Origin: JANNXY01 sp964472605
Lineage (GTDB): Bacteria > Patescibacteriota > Minisyncoccia > Phycocordibacterales > CAIZIN01
DNA: 23,576 nt
Assembly (NCBI GenBank): GCA_964472605.1
Contig: CAYYLG010000010.1
Location: 1-23,576 of the forward strand
Direction: 5' to 3'
Below are positions 12,904 to 20,356 of the stretch, in pieces (positions within the stretch are counted from its first letter, which is position 1; every line of letters begins with the position of its first letter). The notes under the pieces are model-generated. The model searched no databases. It was not told where the DNA came from and saw nothing but the letters and a program-made list of their open reading frames with translations. Both the position numbers and the translations under genes were made by a program.

Positions 12904-14697
12904 ATGAATAAAATATCAAACCTTGTAGTAAACATAGGGAGATCGTTTGCATTGTCATTTCGCTTTGCACCAATACTTACAGTGGGACTTACTGTAGCAA
13001 CGATTGTTACAGGAGTATTACCTCTGTATCAGGCCAAGGTAATGGGAAATATAGTTAATGCTGTAATCAACTCAATTAGCTCAAATGTTGGTCTCAACGT
13101 TATATTGTGGTCAATAATTCTTTATTCATCTATCTGGGCAATTACTGGGATTATTCGTTCTGTTAGATTTTACTTCGATCGTCGTTGGACAATAAAGTTC
13201 GAACAAGGACTTGAGATTGCTGTTCTAAAGAAACGCGCCGAGATTGACCTGGGACACTATGAATCTCCTGGTTTCCAAAACCTTCTTACTAGAGCATTTA
13301 GTAGAAGCATTTGGCCTATATACAACCTAGTTGATGTTCAAATGCAAATATTTGCAAGCATTGCTGTAATTGCAATTTCTTCATTTATAACAACGTCTAT
13401 CAATCCGCTTGTATACATAATTATTCTTGCAACATCGATACCATCATTTATTGTTAACTTGAAATATGGTTCAGCTCTGTGGTCAATTTGGGGAGAAAAT
13501 AGTCAAAGAAGGAGAAAATACGAACACATTAGACATCATATAAACAGCAGAACCGGCGTAACACAAAACAAGCTAGCACAAGCGAGTGCTCGACTTATAC
13601 AAATGGCACACGATTTCTTGGAGTCATTTAACAACGAACAACTTGGTCTCGATAAGAAAAAAGTTTGGTTCTCTGTTATGGCCGATTTACTAGCAGCAAC
13701 TGGATATGCAATGAGTTTTTGGATAATTACAAAAGAAGTAGTTTCTGGAAATGAAAGCGTTGGTTCAATGGTGTTCTTGATCAGTATCATTGGTCAGTTG
13801 GTTGGGTCCATTAATAGCTTGTTAACAATGCTCGCCAATCAATTTGAAAGAAACCAGTATGCAAATGATATATTTACCGTACTTGATACCAAGCCATATA
13901 TAAAGATTTCTAGTAATCCTGTTAGACTTAATCTCAAAAGCTCCCCTGAAATTGAATTCAAAAATGTATCCTTTAAGTACGATGATAGGCCAGATTGGAT
14001 ATTAAGAAATCTAAATTTTATCATCAAACCTGGAGAAAAAATTGCTCTAGTGGGGGAAAATGGTGCTGGTAAATCAACATTAATTAAACTACTTTCAAGA
14101 ATCTACGATCCATCTGAGGGTGAGATACTGATAAATGGTACACCACTTACCAAAATAGATATAACAGAGTGGAATGATTATCTTGCAGTACTTCTACAAG
14201 ATTACATAACCTATGATTTTTCAGTTATAGAATCAATTGGTATGGGTAGAGCAAACATTGAAACCGATAGAGCAAGAGCGATCAAGTCAGCAGAACAATC
14301 TGGTGCAGATGAATTTATAAAGGATTACTCAATGGGATACGATCAGCAACTAGGTAAGGAATTTGATAATGGGATTGAACCATCAAAAGGTCAGCATCAA
14401 AAAATCGCACTAGCAAGAACAATCTACCGTAATGGCTTTATCATGATTCTTGATGAACCAACAGCAGCAATCGACGCAGTCTCAGAAATGAAAATATTTG
14501 ATCAGATGGAAAATGCATCAGGAAAAAATACCCTAATACTTATCACACACCGATTCAATACAACTCAAAACGTTGATAGAATAATTGTTCTAGAGAAGGG
14601 AAGCATAGTTGAGGAGGGTGATCATTCGACTCTTGTTAAATCAAACGGTATGTATAAAAAAATGTTTGAGAGCCAAGCGAAAGCGTTTAGAGAATAA
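12904..14697 (+). CDS. ABC exporter, fused permease and ATPase (half-transporter)
   Basis: Predicted to form a dimer that uses ATP to export a substrate across the cytoplasmic membrane. The 597-residue protein has an N-terminal six-helix permease domain (about residues 20-320) and a C-terminal ATPase. The Walker A motif is G384-E-N-G-A-G-K390-S-T. Walker B is MILD517-E518, followed by the D-loop, and the switch is H549. The signature motif reads P493-S-K-G-Q497 in place of LSGGQ, so one of the most conserved positions is changed. The neighbours give no hint of substrate. The gene converges with a methyltransferase, with four bases between their stops. Confidence 0.93.
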   Translation: MNKISNLVVNIGRSFALSFRFAPILTVGLTVATIVTGVLPLYQAKVMGNIVNAVINSISSNVGLNVILWSIILYSSIWAITGIIRSVRFYFDRRWTIKFEQGLEIAVLKKRAEIDLGHYESPGFQNLLTRAFSRSIWPIYNLVDVQMQIFASIAVIAISSFITTSINPLVYIIILATSIPSFIVNLKYGSALWSIWGENSQRRRKYEHIRHHINSRTGVTQNKLAQASARLIQMAHDFLESFNNEQLGLDKKKVWFSVMADLLAATGYAMSFWIITKEVVSGNESVGSMVFLISIIGQLVGSINSLLTMLANQFERNQYANDIFTVLDTKPYIKISSNPVRLNLKSSPEIEFKNVSFKYDDRPDWILRNLNFIIKPGEKIALVGENGAGKSTLIKLLSRIYDPSEGEILINGTPLTKIDITEWNDYLAVLLQDYITYDFSVIESIGMGRANIETDRARAIKSAEQSGADEFIKDYSMGYDQQLGKEFDNGIEPSKGQHQKIALARTIYRNGFIMILDEPTAAIDAVSEMKIFDQMENASGKNTLILITHRFNTTQNVDRIIVLEKGSIVEEGDHSTLVKSNGMYKKMFESQAKAFRE

Positions 14698-14703
14698 GGC
14701 TCT
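14669..14703. terminator. Possible bidirectional terminator between convergent genes
   Basis: AGAGCC (14669-14674) pairs with GGCTCT (14698-14703) around a secondary hairpin in the loop. On the minus strand a T-run (complement of the A-run at 14655-14662) follows a few bases later. On the plus strand only ATTTCTT follows. It overlaps both gene ends. Confidence 0.4.
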
Positions 14704-15307
14704 ATTTCTTCCTCGCAATTACATATATTAAATGCCAATGTTTGCTTGGACCACCTTTTGCTGGTGGCTCATCCTTTTCGATTTCTCTAGAGTAAAGTAA
14801 CTCAAAGTCAGACAAATACTCAAGCATTTCATCCATAGAAACAAAAGTCATACCGTTCAAATCAGACCAACCATCTTTCTTTCCAAGTAAATTCAGGGCA
14901 AGAATTCCACCACTCTTTACCGAATTTAAAATTTTGTTTAAGACTAATCCAAATTTAGCTGGTTCAATAAAATGGAGCGAAGACCTTGAGTAAACTAGAT
15001 CAAATGTATTTTGGGGGTAATCAAATTGATCAAAATTTCTATTATCTAAATTTACTTTGTCCCTATATTCATCGTTCAAAAAATTAACAGTTGAATCACT
15101 CGAATCGAATGCTACAACTTTTTTAAATCCAGAATTTGCAAAAAACTTTGAGTCCCTGAGTGACCCGGCTCCAAGATCAATAGCCAAATCTTTACTAACT
15201 ACATATCCCATAGTAGCTTCAGCAAATTTGGATCCTGATCCTTCTTGACCGGCTGTAGCTTCATGATAGTCCTGCCATTCAGATTTAGATTGTGGTGCAT
15301 TTTCCAT
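14702..15307 (-). CDS. Class I SAM-dependent methyltransferase
   Basis: The 201-residue protein has motif I D44-L-G-A-G48 for S-adenosylmethionine, an acidic residue at the end of strand 2 (VAFDSS), and a motif around FDLVYSRSSLHF typical of small Rossmann methyltransferases. The substrate is unknown. It is the only confident minus-strand gene here. It is convergent with the ABC exporter and divergent from the FAD oxidase gene, with 36 bases between the two start codons. The ATG at 15307 gives an N-terminus upstream of the first helix. A methyltransferase next to an exporter can mark natural-product handling, but nothing else supports that. Confidence 0.88.
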   Translation of the reverse strand: MENAPQSKSEWQDYHEATAGQEGSGSKFAEATMGYVVSKDLAIDLGAGSLRDSKFFANSGFKKVVAFDSSDSTVNFLNDEYRDKVNLDNRNFDQFDYPQNTFDLVYSRSSLHFIEPAKFGLVLNKILNSVKSGGILALNLLGKKDGWSDLNGMTFVSMDEMLEYLSDFELLYSREIEKDEPPAKGGPSKHWHLIYVIARKK

Positions 15308-15331
15308 TTCACATTATCTTACCTTACCTGT

Positions 15332-15337
15332 TAGAAT
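15332..15337 (+). promoter_or_regulatory. -10-like box six bases before the FAD oxidase ATG
   Basis: TAGAAT (15332-15337), then ATTCCT and the ATG at 15344. Five of six matches. It lies in the 36-base divergent gap, which leaves no room for a leader. Confidence 0.45.
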
Positions 15338-15343
15338 ATTCCT

Positions 15344-16879
15344 ATGAGCGATATTGAAATATCTAATGATGAAAAGGTTCTAGAGGAACACTCTAGAGAC
15401 AAAAGTGTTTTTAAGATTAAACCTAAGGAAGTTATTTTCCCAAAATCTGTTTCTGAAATTCAAAAAACTATTCTAGATAATTCTCAAGAAAACTTCAGTG
15501 TCAGGTCCGGTGGTACATGCATGAGTGGAGGCTCTCTTATAGACGGAGTGATTTTCAACATGACCAAATATATGAGCAAAGTAACCATTGACCCGGTGGG
15601 AAAGACAGCTACAGCCGAAGGTGGGGCCATGCTTAAAACGGTTATGGATATGGCACATGAGCATGGTCTCATGTTTGCACCATACCCATCATCAAAAGAT
15701 ATTTGTGGTGTAGGTGGGGTAATAGGTAACAATGCATCAGGGGAGAAAAGCATAAGATTCGGTGCAACTATAAATAATATTCTTGGCTTAGAAGTTGTTT
15801 TGTCCGATGGAACCATAATAAACACAGGTGTACTGGAGAATCAAAATAATCCTGAGCAAAGAGAAAGGCTAGAAAAAATTCAAGAAGGGCTATTGAAGCT
15901 AAAGAATGACGCAGGCAAAGAGTTGTTAGAAAGAATGGGTAATGTACCAAAAGTCGCATCTGGTTATCGTCTAGACATGATTAATGCTGGCAAACCAGAC
16001 ATAACCCCAATATTTTCTGGAGCACAAGGTACACTTGGGATGATTACGAAGGCTGTGCTCAAGCTTACTTCATTACCAAACGAACCAAAACTTGTTGTGA
16101 TACCTATCGATTCTATTGATGGTTTGCCGTTTATACTTAAAACAATTATGAGTCATGGTCCAGAAGCTGTAGAAACCTTCGATGTAAACACCTTCAACAA
16201 AGCACCGAGACTAATCCCTGATTGTGCAGAGAGATGTAAACATTTCTTTAACAAAAACACTCATTTGGTAATACTGGCAGAGTTCAGCGAGGATATTGAA
16301 TATTTTGCAAAAAAGAAGGCAACTGAATTGATAAATGATTTAAAAAAGAAAAATATTTCATCTATCGAAGTTACTGATAAAAATACTTACGATTCTATCT
16401 GGAACATTAGACGAAACAGTTTTACACTCATGAATAATTTCAATGATACAAACTTTCATGCTGTACCATGTATCGAGGATATAATAGTGCCAATAAATTC
16501 ATTTGATATTTTGATTGAGTCATTAATGGAAATTGTTGCAAAATATAAAATTTCCTACGGATTCCATGGGCATATTGGTGATGGTTCACTCAGAATTATA
16601 CCTGTGTTTGATTGGAGACAGGATAAAAGAATTCTGGCAGAAAATATAATTAATTTTACAAGGGAAGTTATAGTCCTTGTAAAATCTCTACGGGGTAACA
16701 TCAGCGCTGACCACAGTGACGGCATAATCCGTAGCCCATTCCTAAAGGAATTTTATGGTGATAATATTTTCGATATATTTAAGAAAATAAAAAATCTTTT
16801 TGATCCTGAAGGTAGGTTTAATTCAAGGAAAAAGACTGGTGGAACCTTCGAAGAAATCTACAACAGACTCGTAGATTAA
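15344..16879 (+). CDS. FAD-linked oxidase, GlcD / D-lactate dehydrogenase family
   Basis: Probably oxidises a 2-hydroxy acid such as D-lactate or glycolate and passes electrons to a carrier. The 511-residue protein has an N-terminal PCMH-type FAD-binding domain (about residues 25-245), with VRSGGTCMSGGS binding the pyrophosphate and GGVIGNNASGEKS typical of the family. The C-terminal oxidase domain contains GFHGHIGDGSLR (H408 and H410) near residue 407, the conserved metal or substrate site, and a final Asp-Pro segment before the end. The length fits GlcD-like enzymes. No iron-sulfur partner gene is adjacent. The exact substrate is not determined. Confidence 0.9.
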   Translation: MSDIEISNDEKVLEEHSRDKSVFKIKPKEVIFPKSVSEIQKTILDNSQENFSVRSGGTCMSGGSLIDGVIFNMTKYMSKVTIDPVGKTATAEGGAMLKTVMDMAHEHGLMFAPYPSSKDICGVGGVIGNNASGEKSIRFGATINNILGLEVVLSDGTIINTGVLENQNNPEQRERLEKIQEGLLKLKNDAGKELLERMGNVPKVASGYRLDMINAGKPDITPIFSGAQGTLGMITKAVLKLTSLPNEPKLVVIPIDSIDGLPFILKTIMSHGPEAVETFDVNTFNKAPRLIPDCAERCKHFFNKNTHLVILAEFSEDIEYFAKKKATELINDLKKKNISSIEVTDKNTYDSIWNIRRNSFTLMNNFNDTNFHAVPCIEDIIVPINSFDILIESLMEIVAKYKISYGFHGHIGDGSLRIIPVFDWRQDKRILAENIINFTREVIVLVKSLRGNISADHSDGIIRSPFLKEFYGDNIFDIFKKIKNLFDPEGRFNSRKKTGGTFEEIYNRLVD

Positions 16880-16883
16880 TGGG

Positions 16884-16912
16884 TTTATATTTAATAAATT
16901 TTCTGCTATAGT
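16884..16912 (+). promoter_or_regulatory. Old promoter in front of the synthetase remnant
   Basis: TTTATA (16884-16889) and TATAGT (16907-16912) are 17 bases apart, nine bases before the remnant ATG. It would give an mRNA with almost no leader. The -35 is weak (four of six). Confidence 0.45.
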
Positions 16913-16921
16913 ATCCTCACT

Positions 16922-17038
16922 ATGTCTAGAATTTATATTGGTGAATTAGGAAATCATATTGGTAATGAAGTGGAAATTTCAGGCTGGATCGACGTTCGTC
17001 GTGATCAGGGTAAAATGGTCTTTTTCGACTTTGATTAG
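16922..17038 (+). pseudogene. N-terminal remnant of a class IIb aminoacyl-tRNA synthetase (AspRS-like)
   Basis: The 38 codons encode the opening of an OB-fold anticodon-binding domain: MSRIYIGELG, then VEISGWIDVRRDQGKMVFF and a stop after DFD. The GW-(5)-RRDxGK-(2)-F-(1)-D pattern is the hallmark of bacterial-type AspRS and its class IIb relatives. The rest of the enzyme is missing; after TAG the sequence changes to a T-box leader and a different, archaeal-type AspRS. I found no remaining 3' part downstream of that gene. It still has a -10 box at the usual place, so the peptide could be made. LysRS or AsnRS origin cannot be excluded from so short a piece. Confidence 0.75.
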
Positions 17039-17066
17039 TTGCACTTAGTAATATTAAATGTATACT
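17039..17066 (+). promoter_or_regulatory. Candidate promoter of the aspS T-box leader
   Basis: TTGCAC (17039-17044) and TATACT (17061-17066) are 16 bases apart. Transcription would begin near 17073, just before the first hairpin of the T-box. The -35 is poor, the -10 good. Confidence 0.45.
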
Positions 17067-17072
17067 TTATAT

Positions 17073-17245
17073 TAAGCCACTGAACCGGCAGACACCGGTG
17101 AGGCAGGAAAAGAAAGTCTTTAGAGACCTGTAGAATTCCTCGGTAATGCGCCGATATGCATAAATTAAGGCAAAAACAGGGTGGCACCGCGATGAAATCG
17201 CCCCTGCGAATTTATTAAATTAATGAATTCGGAGGGGTGTTTTTA
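17073..17245 (+). ncRNA. Compact T-box riboswitch upstream of aspS
   Basis: The antiterminator is perfect: CAGGG (17177-17181) pairs with CCCTG (17202-17206), with bulge TGGCACC (17182-17188) and stem GCGAT (17189-17193) with ATCGC (17197-17201) closed by GAA. UGGC matches a G discriminator, as in bacterial tRNA-Asp and tRNA-Asn. Upstream hairpins include ACCGG/CCGGT within GCC/GGC (about 17076-17104), GTCT/AGAC, and TCGG/CCGA (about 17140-17154). GAC followed by A (17091-17094) lies in the first hairpin loop and is a possible Asp specifier, but this position is unusual. From the proposed promoter, the leader is only about 170 bases, so stem I must be short. This and the remnant fill the gene-free stretch 16880-17268. 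Confidence 0.88.
17199..17244 (+). terminator. T-box-controlled intrinsic terminator before aspS
   Basis: CGCCCCT (17199-17205) pairs with AGGGGTG (17233-17239), with an inner GAATT/AATTC arm. TTTTT follows at 17240-17244. It competes with the antiterminator for CCCCTG. Confidence 0.9.
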
Positions 17246-17268
17246 ATTCCCCCGAAATAAAATTAACT

Positions 17269-18567
17269 ATGAAAATAGCCACACCCGTGCATAAAATACA
17301 AGAAAAAATTGGTCAAAAAACAGTTATTAGAGGATTTGTACACGCAATTAGAGTTCAAAGTAAAATCATTTTTCTTATCATTAGAGATATTAATGGATTA
17401 GCTCAATCTATAATTTTAAAAGAAAATTCATTATTATTTGAAAAAATAAAAAATTTATCAATTGAGTCAGTTGTTGAAATATTTGGATTAGTTAAAAAAA
17501 GTGAACAGGCTCCTGGGGGTGCTGAATTAGAGATTGAAGAACTTAAAGTGCTTTCGATTTCATCTCCAGAATTACCAATACCAATAATAGAAAAAAAGGG
17601 CGGTGAAGAAACTGAGGCACCTACTAGATTTGATTTTAGGTGGCTGGATTTAAGGAAACCCGAAAAAGCTAGAATATTTAAAATATGGACAGCCCTAGAA
17701 AGGGGTCTGAGAGAGTATTGGCTTTCTAATGGATTTATTCAGATTTACTCACCATCATTCATGAGTACCCCAAGTGAGTCAGGGGCTGAAGTATTTGAAG
17801 TAAAATATTTTGATAGAAAAGCTTATTTAGCACAATCTCCTCAATTCTACAAGCAAATGGGCATTGCATCGGGATTTGAAAAAGTTTTCATGGTTGGGCC
17901 AATATTTAGAGCAGAGGAATCATTTACAACACGCCATTTGACCGAGTTTACTGGTTGGGATTTTGAAATGGCATACATTGAATCACATCACGATATTATG
18001 GATGTTGAAGAGCAAATGCTCATATCTGGTATTAGTTCGATTCTTAAAGAGTTTCCTGATATTGATATATCCGTACCTACGATACCTTTTCCAAGGATAT
18101 CAATGATTGAAGCCAAAAAAATTCTAAAAGAAAAAGGTGTAGTCTCAGGTGAAGAACATGATCTTTCACCAGAAGAAGAGAGAGCTATTTCTGAACATGT
18201 TAAGAATGTATACAATCATGATTTCGTCTTTATTACTGACTACCATAAATCAAAAAGTGCTTTTTACCACATGAGACATGAAACGGATCCTGATAGATCT
18301 AAAAGATCTGATTTGATCTTCAGGGGAATAGAAGTGACAACCTTGGCTCAAAGAGAACACAGGATTGAGGTGTTAGAAAAACAAGCCATTGAGAAAGGGA
18401 TGAGTCTTGAAAGTTTAAAAGATTATTTAAACTTCTTTCGTTTCGGATGTCCTCCTCATGGAGGTGGGGGAATTGGGCCCGCTAGATTAATAATGAAAAT
18501 ATTAGGACTTGCAAACGTTAGAGAAGCAACTTATCTACCAAGAGATGTAAAACGTCTTAACCCTTAA
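17269..18567 (+). CDS. aspS: Aspartate--tRNA ligase, archaeal/eukaryotic type
   Basis: Class II synthetase that charges tRNA-Asp, and possibly also tRNA-Asn if non-discriminating. The 432-residue length matches the archaeal type; the bacterial type is near 590 residues with an inserted GAD domain, absent here. An N-terminal OB-fold (about residues 1-100) is followed by the catalytic core. Its motif-1 region is SPSFMSTPSESGAEVF, LAQSPQFYKQM is typical of AspRS and not AsnRS, motif 2 is FRAEESFTTRHL, and motif 3 is GIGPARL. It lies directly behind its own T-box and behind a fragment of another synthetase, consistent with gene replacement. Codon use is visibly AT-richer than in dnaK or trpS. Confidence 0.95.
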   Translation: MKIATPVHKIQEKIGQKTVIRGFVHAIRVQSKIIFLIIRDINGLAQSIILKENSLLFEKIKNLSIESVVEIFGLVKKSEQAPGGAELEIEELKVLSISSPELPIPIIEKKGGEETEAPTRFDFRWLDLRKPEKARIFKIWTALERGLREYWLSNGFIQIYSPSFMSTPSESGAEVFEVKYFDRKAYLAQSPQFYKQMGIASGFEKVFMVGPIFRAEESFTTRHLTEFTGWDFEMAYIESHHDIMDVEEQMLISGISSILKEFPDIDISVPTIPFPRISMIEAKKILKEKGVVSGEEHDLSPEEERAISEHVKNVYNHDFVFITDYHKSKSAFYHMRHETDPDRSKRSDLIFRGIEVTTLAQREHRIEVLEKQAIEKGMSLESLKDYLNFFRFGCPPHGGGGIGPARLIMKILGLANVREATYLPRDVKRLNP

Positions 18568-18577
18568 ATATTTTCTA

Positions 18578-18607
18578 TTGACTTTTCTGTCTGCGTAGTT
18601 GTATTCT
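18578..18607 (+). promoter_or_regulatory. Promoter with overlapping inverted repeat
   Basis: TTGACT (18578-18583) and TATTCT (18602-18607) are 18 bases apart. An 8-bp perfect inverted repeat, TTCTGTCT (18585-18592) and AGACAGAA (18614-18621), flanks the -10 box and could be an operator or a 5' hairpin. Confidence 0.5.
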
Positions 18608-18624
18608 GCTGTAAGACAGAAGTT

Positions 18625-18819
18625 ATGTTACATAAGAAAAGAGAAATCTACCTAGAAAATAGCTTAAAACTGGGAGAGAAGGAAGTTACGATGATTGAAG
18701 AGTTTGTAAATTGGTTACCAGATGACATTATTGATTGCCACGCTCATTGCAATCTTCCTGAGCATGTAGAGGGTATGCAGGAGAAGACTTATCGACACAT
18801 GCTTTCAACTAATGAGTAG
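18625..18819 (+). pseudogene. N-terminal fragment of an amidohydrolase
   Basis: The 64 codons start MLHKKREIYLE and contain DDIIDCHAHCNLPEH. The HxH after a beta strand is the first metal-binding motif of amidohydrolase-fold enzymes, normally found near the N-terminus of proteins of 250 residues or more. Nothing of the remaining barrel follows; the frame ends at a TAG overlapping the start of the PspC gene. It is therefore probably a truncated gene that kept its promoter. A genuine small protein cannot be excluded. Confidence 0.55.
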
Positions 18820-18820
18820 T

Positions 18821-19036
18821 ATGAAAAAACTTTACCTATCACAAACTGATAAAAAGATTGCTGGGGTATGCGGAGGAATCGCAGAATATTTTGAAATCAA
18901 TTCAATAATCATGAGACTTGCAGTTGTGTTTGTGGCACTGGTTACTGGTCTCATACCAGCAGTAGTCACATATCTAGTTGCAATGATTATCATCCCCAAA
19001 AACACACAGCATCACAAGGTACACGATATTTCATAA
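18821..19036 (+). CDS. PspC-domain membrane protein
   Basis: The 71-residue protein is essentially one PspC domain. The pattern KLYLSQTDKKIAGVCGGIAEYF is followed by a hydrophobic helix (about residues 31-60) and a short polar tail. PspC proteins take part in envelope stress responses; many bacteria keep only this short form, with unknown targets. I chose the ATG at 18821; an in-frame ATG at 18812 would add MSS. The start lies two bases after the TAG of the amidohydrolase fragment. Confidence 0.88.
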   Translation: MKKLYLSQTDKKIAGVCGGIAEYFEINSIIMRLAVVFVALVTGLIPAVVTYLVAMIIIPKNTQHHKVHDIS

Positions 19037-19045
19037 AGCACCAAA

Positions 19046-19597
19046 ATGCTATCATTTCAGGACTGGAATAATCTATATGATTCACAAAACACATCCTGGA
19101 GATTAAAGGATTGGGATATTGAAAACTGGGTAAAGACATCAGGAGTGCGAGGTGGAAATGCAATAGATCTGGGTACAGGGTCAGGAGAAACAGCAACCTG
19201 GCTTTCTGAACACGGTTTTGATACAGAAGGTATAGATTTCTCAGAATCAGCCATCAACATTGCAAGAGGCACTGGATTGAATGCCAGTTTTTCAGTCTGG
19301 GACCTGGAGAATCTTAGCCAATATACATTCAAACACACTTGCTATGATCTGATACTTGACCTAAAAGTGTTGGCTTTCATATCTGATAAAGAAAAGTATC
19401 TGGATACAATTAAATCAAAGCTCTGTGGTGTCTTTATCCTACAGGTATTTCACTATCATGATGAAGTAGATTATGTGAGTGTATCTAAAGATGAGATACA
19501 AAGATTAATTGAACCACGATTTGATATAATAAATACACACATAATGCCGACCCGAGAAGGGAAGGAGGTGGCTGTATATTTTCTGAAAAATAAATAA
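19046..19597 (+). CDS. Class I SAM-dependent methyltransferase
   Basis: The 183-residue Rossmann methyltransferase has motif I A-I-D41-L-G-T-G-S-G47, an acidic strand-2 end (GIDFSES), and a hydrophobic strand 4 around YDLILDLKVL. The sequence resembles TehB-like small methyltransferases in general layout, but the substrate is unknown. It lies between the PspC gene and scpA; its TAA touches the scpA ATG with no gap. No SD. Confidence 0.88.
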   Translation: MLSFQDWNNLYDSQNTSWRLKDWDIENWVKTSGVRGGNAIDLGTGSGETATWLSEHGFDTEGIDFSESAINIARGTGLNASFSVWDLENLSQYTFKHTCYDLILDLKVLAFISDKEKYLDTIKSKLCGVFILQVFHYHDEVDYVSVSKDEIQRLIEPRFDIINTHIMPTREGKEVAVYFLKNK

Positions 19598-20344
19598 ATG
19601 AATGAATTTGTTATAAAACACGAACAATTTGAGGGACCATTAGACCTTCTGCTAAATCTAATTGAAAAGAGGAAACTCTTTATCAATGAAATTTCACTTG
19701 CTCAAGTGACAGATGATTTCATTTCTTATGTAAAACAATTTGAGTCTGAGCAAACTAGTAATACTTATCTAGAAAAAACTGCGCATTTTATTCTCGTCGC
19801 ATCTACACTTCTGCTCATCAAATCAAAGTCCCTTTTACCCACACTTGACTTATCTACAGAGGAGCAAGAGTCAATCCATGATCTAGAGAATCGTCTGCAA
19901 CTCTATGCAAAGATGAAGGAGCTCTCAGAGCATGTAAAGAAAATGTTTGGAGGCAATGTGATATTTGAAAAATCTACATTCAAGATAACTGAACCAGTCT
20001 TCGCTCCGGATCAAAGTATGACCGTGCCAAACCTAGCAGAGGCAATGAAAAAGCTGATTGAGAGCTTGCCGAAGCTCAAAGAGAAACTACCAGAAGCGGT
20101 TGTAAAGAAAGTTGTGAGCCTTGAAGAGATGATTGATAAACTAAGCGCAAGAATTTCTGCTGGACTTAAAATGACATTCAAGGAATTCTCCAGCGAACAT
20201 AAAGCAGAGAGGGTAAATGTAATTGTCTCATTCCTAGCTATGCTAGAACTTGTTAAAAACGGAGCTCTCCATGTCGAACAACATTCAAACTATGGCGACA
20301 TCCATATGGAAACCGACCAAGTTGGAACCCCGAGGTATATGTAA
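19598..20344 (+). CDS. scpA: Segregation and condensation protein A (kleisin)
   Basis: Kleisin subunit that bridges SMC heads and, with ScpB, forms the bacterial condensin for chromosome compaction and segregation. The 248-residue protein begins with the typical FEGPLDLLLNLIEKRKLFINEISLAQVTDDF pattern (shown here only to identify the domain), has a long helical middle, and ends in a winged-helix region that would bind the SMC head. The length is normal. It is followed by scpB after 12 bases. smc itself is not in the window. Confidence 0.94.
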   Translation: MNEFVIKHEQFEGPLDLLLNLIEKRKLFINEISLAQVTDDFISYVKQFESEQTSNTYLEKTAHFILVASTLLLIKSKSLLPTLDLSTEEQESIHDLENRLQLYAKMKELSEHVKKMFGGNVIFEKSTFKITEPVFAPDQSMTVPNLAEAMKKLIESLPKLKEKLPEAVVKKVVSLEEMIDKLSARISAGLKMTFKEFSSEHKAERVNVIVSFLAMLELVKNGALHVEQHSNYGDIHMETDQVGTPRYM

Positions 20345-20350
20345 TATAAT
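20322..20350 (+). promoter_or_regulatory. Candidate leaderless promoter for scpB
   Basis: TTGGAA (20322-20327) and TATAAT (20345-20350) are 17 bases apart. AGCTAA then separates the -10 from the ATG at 20357. The 15-base string TATAATAGCTAAATG is identical to that before the membrane-protein gene at 3131. Confidence 0.6.
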
Positions 20351-20356
20351 AGCTAA

